A stretch of 64,000 nucleotides of DNA, from assembly GCA_041390305.1 (NCBI GenBank), contig JAWKQE010000003.1:124001-188000 (forward strand). The letters are read 5' to 3'. The stretch's first letter is position 1. The number at the start of each line of letters is the position of its first letter. The position numbers and the translations under genes were made by a program. A model generated the notes under the pieces. The model did no database searches and was not told the DNA's origin. It worked only from the letters and a program-made list of their open reading frames with translations. Positions 60,555 through 64,000 of the stretch are shown piece after piece. This DNA comes from JACKCR01 sp041390305. Its GTDB lineage: Bacteria > Eisenbacteria > RBG-16-71-46 > CAIMUX01.

Positions 60555-61826
60555 ATGAGAGCGCGTCACTTCTTGGGGGCAGTCATCGTCTTGGGTTCGC
60601 TTCCTCTGGGGCTTGGCTGCGGAGGGGCGGAGGAGAATCCGGCCGGCCCGTCGCCCGATGCCGTGGGTGGGGACGCGGTCGTCACCACGATGCCGGGCAT
60701 GATGGAGGCCCAGCCGTTGGTTCTGCCGGATCCCACCGAGGCGGTCGTCACGTTCGATGCGGGCACGAGCCTCGCGGACATCGAGGCCATCGCCGCAGAA
60801 CTCGAGTTCGACGTTCTCGACGTGATCCTCCGGCCGGGCGGTGCCGTCGTTCGTTTCGGTGGCGTGGCGGAGGAGGATTACGAGCCGCTCCGTGACTCCG
60901 ATGGCGTCTCGGGTGCCGACCCCAACGTGCGCGTCCAGATCGCCGAGTCGCAGACGCTGATTCTCGGCTTCCTCGAAGGAGACTGGAGCCAGACGCGCGT
61001 CCAGGAACAGACTTGGATCTCTGACCTCGGACTGAACGAGCTCCATGAGCAAGGCAAGACCGGCGCGGGTGTCGTCGTCGCCATGCTCGATACCGGTGCG
61101 GAGCTCGACCATCCCGCGCTCGTCGGACAGGTCCAGTCCGTCCCTTCTTCCAGTGGGTTCAGTAGTGACGAGATCCAGGACGGAATCGACAACGACGAGG
61201 ACGGGTTGATCGACGAGTGCTTCGGCCATGGCACCCACGTCGCCGGTTGCATCTCGACGGTCGCGCCGGGTGCGACGCTGCTCCCCATTCGCGTGATGAA
61301 CGACGACGGTACGGGGAGCCTGTGGGACATCGTTCGCGGAATCGATTGGGCCCGTGAGTATGGGGTGGACATCATCAACCTGAGCCTCTCCATGGCCGCG
61401 CCGCACGAGGCGATGGATGTCGCGCTGGGGAAGTGTCAGTCCGCCGGCGTCGCGGTGCTCGCGGCGGCTGGGAACAGTGGCAACCGCGATCCGAAGTACC
61501 CGGCCACGTCCGCCTGGGTTGCAGGCGTGGCGTCGGTGGATGCGGCGAACAACCTCTCGGGCTTCTCCGGCGCCGGACAGAACATCGTGATCGCCGCGCC
61601 GGGAGAAACGATCCTGAGCGCATACCCGGGTGGACAGATGTGTCAGGGAACAGGTACGTCCATGGCGACACCGATCGCCTCGGGTTGCGTCGCGCTCGTG
61701 ATGGGGGCGACCGATGCGTCGCCCGGCGCGGCCCTCGGAATGGTCGTCTCGAACACCGTCGACATCAGGCCGACCGTGGGCGTGAGCAGCGGGCGCGTCG
61801 CGCCCACGCTCGTGTTCGGCCAATAG
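60555..61826 (+). CDS. Lipoprotein subtilisin-like (S8) serine peptidase
   Basis: A 423-residue protein with a lipoprotein signal (LGAVIVLGSLPLGLG, lipobox Cys 22). An I9-like pro-domain follows (EAVVTFDAGTSLADIEAIAAEL). The S8 catalytic triad is complete: Asp in VVVAMLDTGAELDHPAL, His in GHGTHVAGCI, and Ser in GTGTSMATPIASG, with oxyanion Asn in AAAGNSGN. It is predicted to be lipid-anchored outside the cytoplasm. It is flanked by two paralogous small-protein genes and preceded by an ECF sigma gene; a TPR protein follows. Confidence 0.9.
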   Translation: MRARHFLGAVIVLGSLPLGLGCGGAEENPAGPSPDAVGGDAVVTTMPGMMEAQPLVLPDPTEAVVTFDAGTSLADIEAIAAELEFDVLDVILRPGGAVVRFGGVAEEDYEPLRDSDGVSGADPNVRVQIAESQTLILGFLEGDWSQTRVQEQTWISDLGLNELHEQGKTGAGVVVAMLDTGAELDHPALVGQVQSVPSSSGFSSDEIQDGIDNDEDGLIDECFGHGTHVAGCISTVAPGATLLPIRVMNDDGTGSLWDIVRGIDWAREYGVDIINLSLSMAAPHEAMDVALGKCQSAGVAVLAAAGNSGNRDPKYPATSAWVAGVASVDAANNLSGFSGAGQNIVIAAPGETILSAYPGGQMCQGTGTSMATPIASGCVALVMGATDASPGAALGMVVSNTVDIRPTVGVSSGRVAPTLVFGQ

Positions 61827-61871
61827 GCCTCGTCGCGCGGGGAATCCCGCTCGATCCGGAACGGAGTAGAC

Positions 61872-62360
61872 ATGAACCATGCGGACCGCATCTCCGAACT
61901 CGCGAGACGAGCCCGATCGATCGGGACGTGGGTTTCGGCGGACGACGCCCTGGCCCGTCGAGTCGAGGATGCGGTTTCGCACCTGCCGGTTGTGCCCGAA
62001 CGCGCCGAGTTCGTTTCTCTGCGTCCCGCCGACGGCGAGGAGCGGCTCGGCGTCCGCTCCTGCTCGGCGGTGTCGGACGGCGCCTCTCGAAGCATGTACG
62101 GTTCTTTCGAGGCCGGAGAGATCGCCTGCGTCGCCGAGGCGGGGCTGGTGCTGGGCGAGTGGATCGTCCGCGGAACGGTGTGGCTGCGTGATGAGGTGGA
62201 GGCCGGTCGGATCGAATGGGTTACCCAGGACCACGTGATCGCTTCGTGTGAGATTCGCGATGGCGAACCGTTCCGACTCGAGGAGGTGTCTGCCTCTCCC
62301 TGGCATCTCGAACTGACTTGTGGAGCGCGCACCTATCGCCTCGAAGATCTCGGGCGGTAG
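61872..62360 (+). CDS. Small protein, paralogue of the 59890 gene
   Basis: A 162-residue protein without signal peptide or membrane helix. The C-terminal half shares RG-VWLRD, DHV-AS, FR-EE and W-E motifs with the product of 59890-60372; the N-terminal 70 residues are helical and diverged. GGAGTAGAC precedes the ATG as ribosome site. Five bases separate it from the TPR gene, so it is probably in the same operon. The function is unknown. Confidence 0.65.
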   Translation: MNHADRISELARRARSIGTWVSADDALARRVEDAVSHLPVVPERAEFVSLRPADGEERLGVRSCSAVSDGASRSMYGSFEAGEIACVAEAGLVLGEWIVRGTVWLRDEVEAGRIEWVTQDHVIASCEIRDGEPFRLEEVSASPWHLELTCGARTYRLEDLGR

Positions 62361-62364
62361 AGGA

Positions 62365-64000
62365 ATGCCACCGCGAAGCGGCTCGATCCGGCCGGATGAC
62401 CTCCGTGCGTCGATCGATCGACTGATGCAGGTGGGAGCCACTCCGAGTCTCCTCACGGAATGGTCGGGGAACGATTCCGAGGAGAACTTCACACAGCTCT
62501 ATCAGGCATTGATGAGCTACTGCCGCGTCGATCCCCTGCGGGCGGTGGAAGCGGTCCGGCACGCGAGGAGCGCGCTCGAGGGGACGTCCGTCCCGCGAGA
62601 CGCGGCGCTCTCCCGACTCCAGGGCCATGCTCTCGTTTCCGCGGGACAGCCCGCTCTGGCGACGACTCACTATGAACGCGCCGCGGACCTCTACCATGCG
62701 GCGGGCTCCCAGAGCGAAGAGGCGCGGACGACGATCGGTTGGTCCTACGCCCTCTCTCTCGCCGGACGTCCGAGCGAGGTCGAGAAGGTCGCGAGACGAG
62801 GGAGACGTCTGCTCGGTTCCGCCGACTGGGTCTCCCGGGCACGTTTGGACTTCAACGTCGCCGGCGCCTGGCAGCTGGTCGGCAAGCTCGAGCGCGCGAG
62901 CGTTGCGTTCGAAACGGCCCGCCGCGAGTTCCTCGAGGCGGGACTCTCCGCCGACGCCGGGCTCGCCGCCCACAATCTCGGTGTCCTCGCACTCATGTCC
63001 GGCCATAGTGAGGACGCGATCCGGCACTGTCGGAACGCGGTGGAGCTCTTCACCGATCTCGCGGGCACCGTCTATCCGCTCTACAGCCGCACGATCGTGG
63101 CTGCGGCCGAACTCACGCAGGGACGGTGGAACGAGGCGATCGAGTCGATCGAGGCGCTCCGCACGGGAGTTCGAGGCGCGAGGGGACGCATGGGTGGCTC
63201 CACCAGAGGTCAGCGACCGCGTGTTCGCATCCTCGGCGCGGTGGAGGCAGCGACGCCGGAGGCGGAGGAGGCCGTCCGCGTCTTCGGGGAGGCCTTCACC
63301 GAGGTCGACGCAGCCCACGCGGCGCTCCTCCACGGTCGACTTCTCGCGATCCAAGGGCGTCCGCAAGCCGCATTCCAGAGGATCGAGCTTGCGCGGCGTC
63401 ACTTCGAGGCCCGGGGGAACCGTTGGCAGTCGAGTCTGACCGAACTGAGAGCGGCCAAGGTGCTCCTCGGTCGGGGATACGAACGAGGCGGCGGAGCGCG
63501 TGGGAGAACTGTGCAGCCCTATCTCGTGCGGAGGGACCCGAACGGCGGCGGGGCGATCGCCCGCGCCGTGTTGGCGGAAGTCCATCTCGAGTCCAGACGC
63601 TGGAACCGCGCTTCGACTCGCCCTGCGCGCACACGCCGACGCGAAGAAGTATCCGGCGAAGCTCGAGCGTCCTTCCTCGCGCTGATCAGCCCGCGCGCAC
63701 GAAGCCCGGAAGGAGACGGCGGATGCCGTCCGCTGGGCGCGGCGCGCCGTGCGGGAACTCGAGCAGGTGCTCCTCCGGTTCGGGAACGCGGCAAGCCCGG
63801 ATCCTGGTCGGCGGCGCGCGAGAGCCTGTTCGATGGGGGCGCCATCGACATCGTCCCCCGTTCCGGTGTACGGAACGCGAGCGTATCGCGGTCGATCTGC
63901 TCTCACGGCGCGGTCACCGAATCTGATCGAGGATCTTCTCCAGGACAGAGTCCGACTCCCTCCAGCCGGACACGCGCGCGGCCATCGTGGCGGCTCCGGC
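62365..64000 (+). CDS. TPR protein (possible CHAT-type N-terminal part), open at window end
   Basis: From ATG 62365 (weak GAGGAATG context) the frame stays open to the window end. It encodes TPR-like helical repeats: ALSRLQGHALVSAGQPALATTHYERAADLYHAAG, AGAWQLVGKLERASVAFETARREFLEAG, AAHNLGVLALMSGHSEDAIRHCRNAVELF. After about 63480 the helical signal jumps between frames (ALRLALRAHADAKKYPAKLE and ETADAVRWARRAVRELEQ lie in frame +2), so several single-base errors or frameshifts are likely. TPR proteins in ECF/S8 islands often end in a CHAT caspase-like domain, but that part would be beyond the window. Confidence 0.6.
   Translation, partial: MPPRSGSIRPDDLRASIDRLMQVGATPSLLTEWSGNDSEENFTQLYQALMSYCRVDPLRAVEAVRHARSALEGTSVPRDAALSRLQGHALVSAGQPALATTHYERAADLYHAAGSQSEEARTTIGWSYALSLAGRPSEVEKVARRGRRLLGSADWVSRARLDFNVAGAWQLVGKLERASVAFETARREFLEAGLSADAGLAAHNLGVLALMSGHSEDAIRHCRNAVELFTDLAGTVYPLYSRTIVAAAELTQGRWNEAIESIEALRTGVRGARGRMGGSTRGQRPRVRILGAVEAATPEAEEAVRVFGEAFTEVDAAHAALLHGRLLAIQGRPQAAFQRIELARRHFEARGNRWQSSLTELRAAKVLLGRGYERGGGARGRTVQPYLVRRDPNGGGAIARAVLAEVHLESRRWNRASTRPARTRRREEVSGEARASFLALISPRARSPEGDGGCRPLGAARRAGTRAGAPPVRERGKPGSWSAARESLFDGGAIDIVPRSGVRNASVSRSICSHGAVTESDRGSSPGQSPTPSSRTRARPSWRLR

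Noticed and set aside
59279..64000. Type III-E (Craspase-like) CRISPR locus
   Set aside because: TPR plus sigma factor recalls it, but there is no gRAMP effector and no CRISPR array; the small proteins do not resemble Csx30/31 as far as I can see.

Overview
The window is GC-rich (about two thirds G+C), densely coded DNA from a diderm bacterium. Three secreted proteins end in a FlgD-like or T9SS-type C-terminal Ig domain. There are also a Planctomycete-type cytochrome c lipoprotein, OmpA/Pal, an S9 peptidase and an AddAB pair. Together these suggest a member of the FCB group, for example a 'Candidatus Eisenbacteria'-like lineage. That placement is inference from domain content. No rRNA or tRNA gene and no CRISPR array was seen.

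Layout. 0-3.3 kb: a frameshifted short-chain dehydrogenase and an orphan phage-type tail-sheath protein carrying a signal peptide and a FlgD-like C-terminus. 3.4-7.7 kb: a DUF5996 protein, an FMN reductase-like protein and an osmoprotectant-type ABC transporter. 7.8-13.7 kb: an SDR, a soluble TPR-histidine kinase, a small lipoprotein and a secreted beta-helix protein. 13.9-27 kb: a long co-directional respiratory locus. It encodes a PSCyt1-like lipoprotein, a porin with a haem motif, a cytochrome c/transglutaminase-fold fusion, a GltD-ferredoxin fusion, Rieske, split cytochrome b, a hexahaem and a heptahaem cytochrome, and a molybdopterin-type oxidoreductase. KDPG aldolase follows. 27.8-31.5 kb: a NtrC-type two-component pair and Pal. 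31.9-46.6 kb: metabolic and housekeeping genes (EamA, FbaB aldolase, ATP-grasp, trans-sulfuration enzyme, TetR, Tag, S9 peptidase) and a decayed malonyl-CoA synthetase. 35-37.7 kb holds two thioredoxin-fold/TPR proteins, one of which appears to be a selenoprotein. 47-59 kb: a secreted HEXXH protein with a sigma-54-like promoter, LeuS, an ICMT-like methyltransferase and AddB/AddA. 59.3-64 kb: an ECF sigma factor, a lipoprotein subtilase flanked by two paralogous small proteins, and a TPR protein running off the window.

How the genes work together. The 13.9-27 kb genes are closely spaced, often with ATGA-type overlaps. They would link a membrane Rieske/cytochrome b quinol oxidase to periplasmic multihaem cytochromes, a Mo/W-bisPGD-fold protein, a soluble flavin/Fe-S subunit and an outer-membrane barrel, with sixteen CXXCH motifs in total. 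The last island looks like a signalling or conflict module.

Most notable observations: (1) an in-frame UGA at the first position of a thioredoxin CXXC motif, followed by a bacterial SECIS-like hairpin; (2) an exported tail-sheath protein without any other tail gene; (3) the unusual respiratory locus, whose MopB protein has Asp at both a cluster-Cys and the Mo-ligand position, and whose transglutaminase domain lacks its catalytic Cys; (4) the ECF/subtilase/TPR island. Several genes carry single-base frameshifts (the first SDR, the hexahaem cytochrome, malonyl-CoA synthetase, the terminal TPR gene), so some assembly error is likely.
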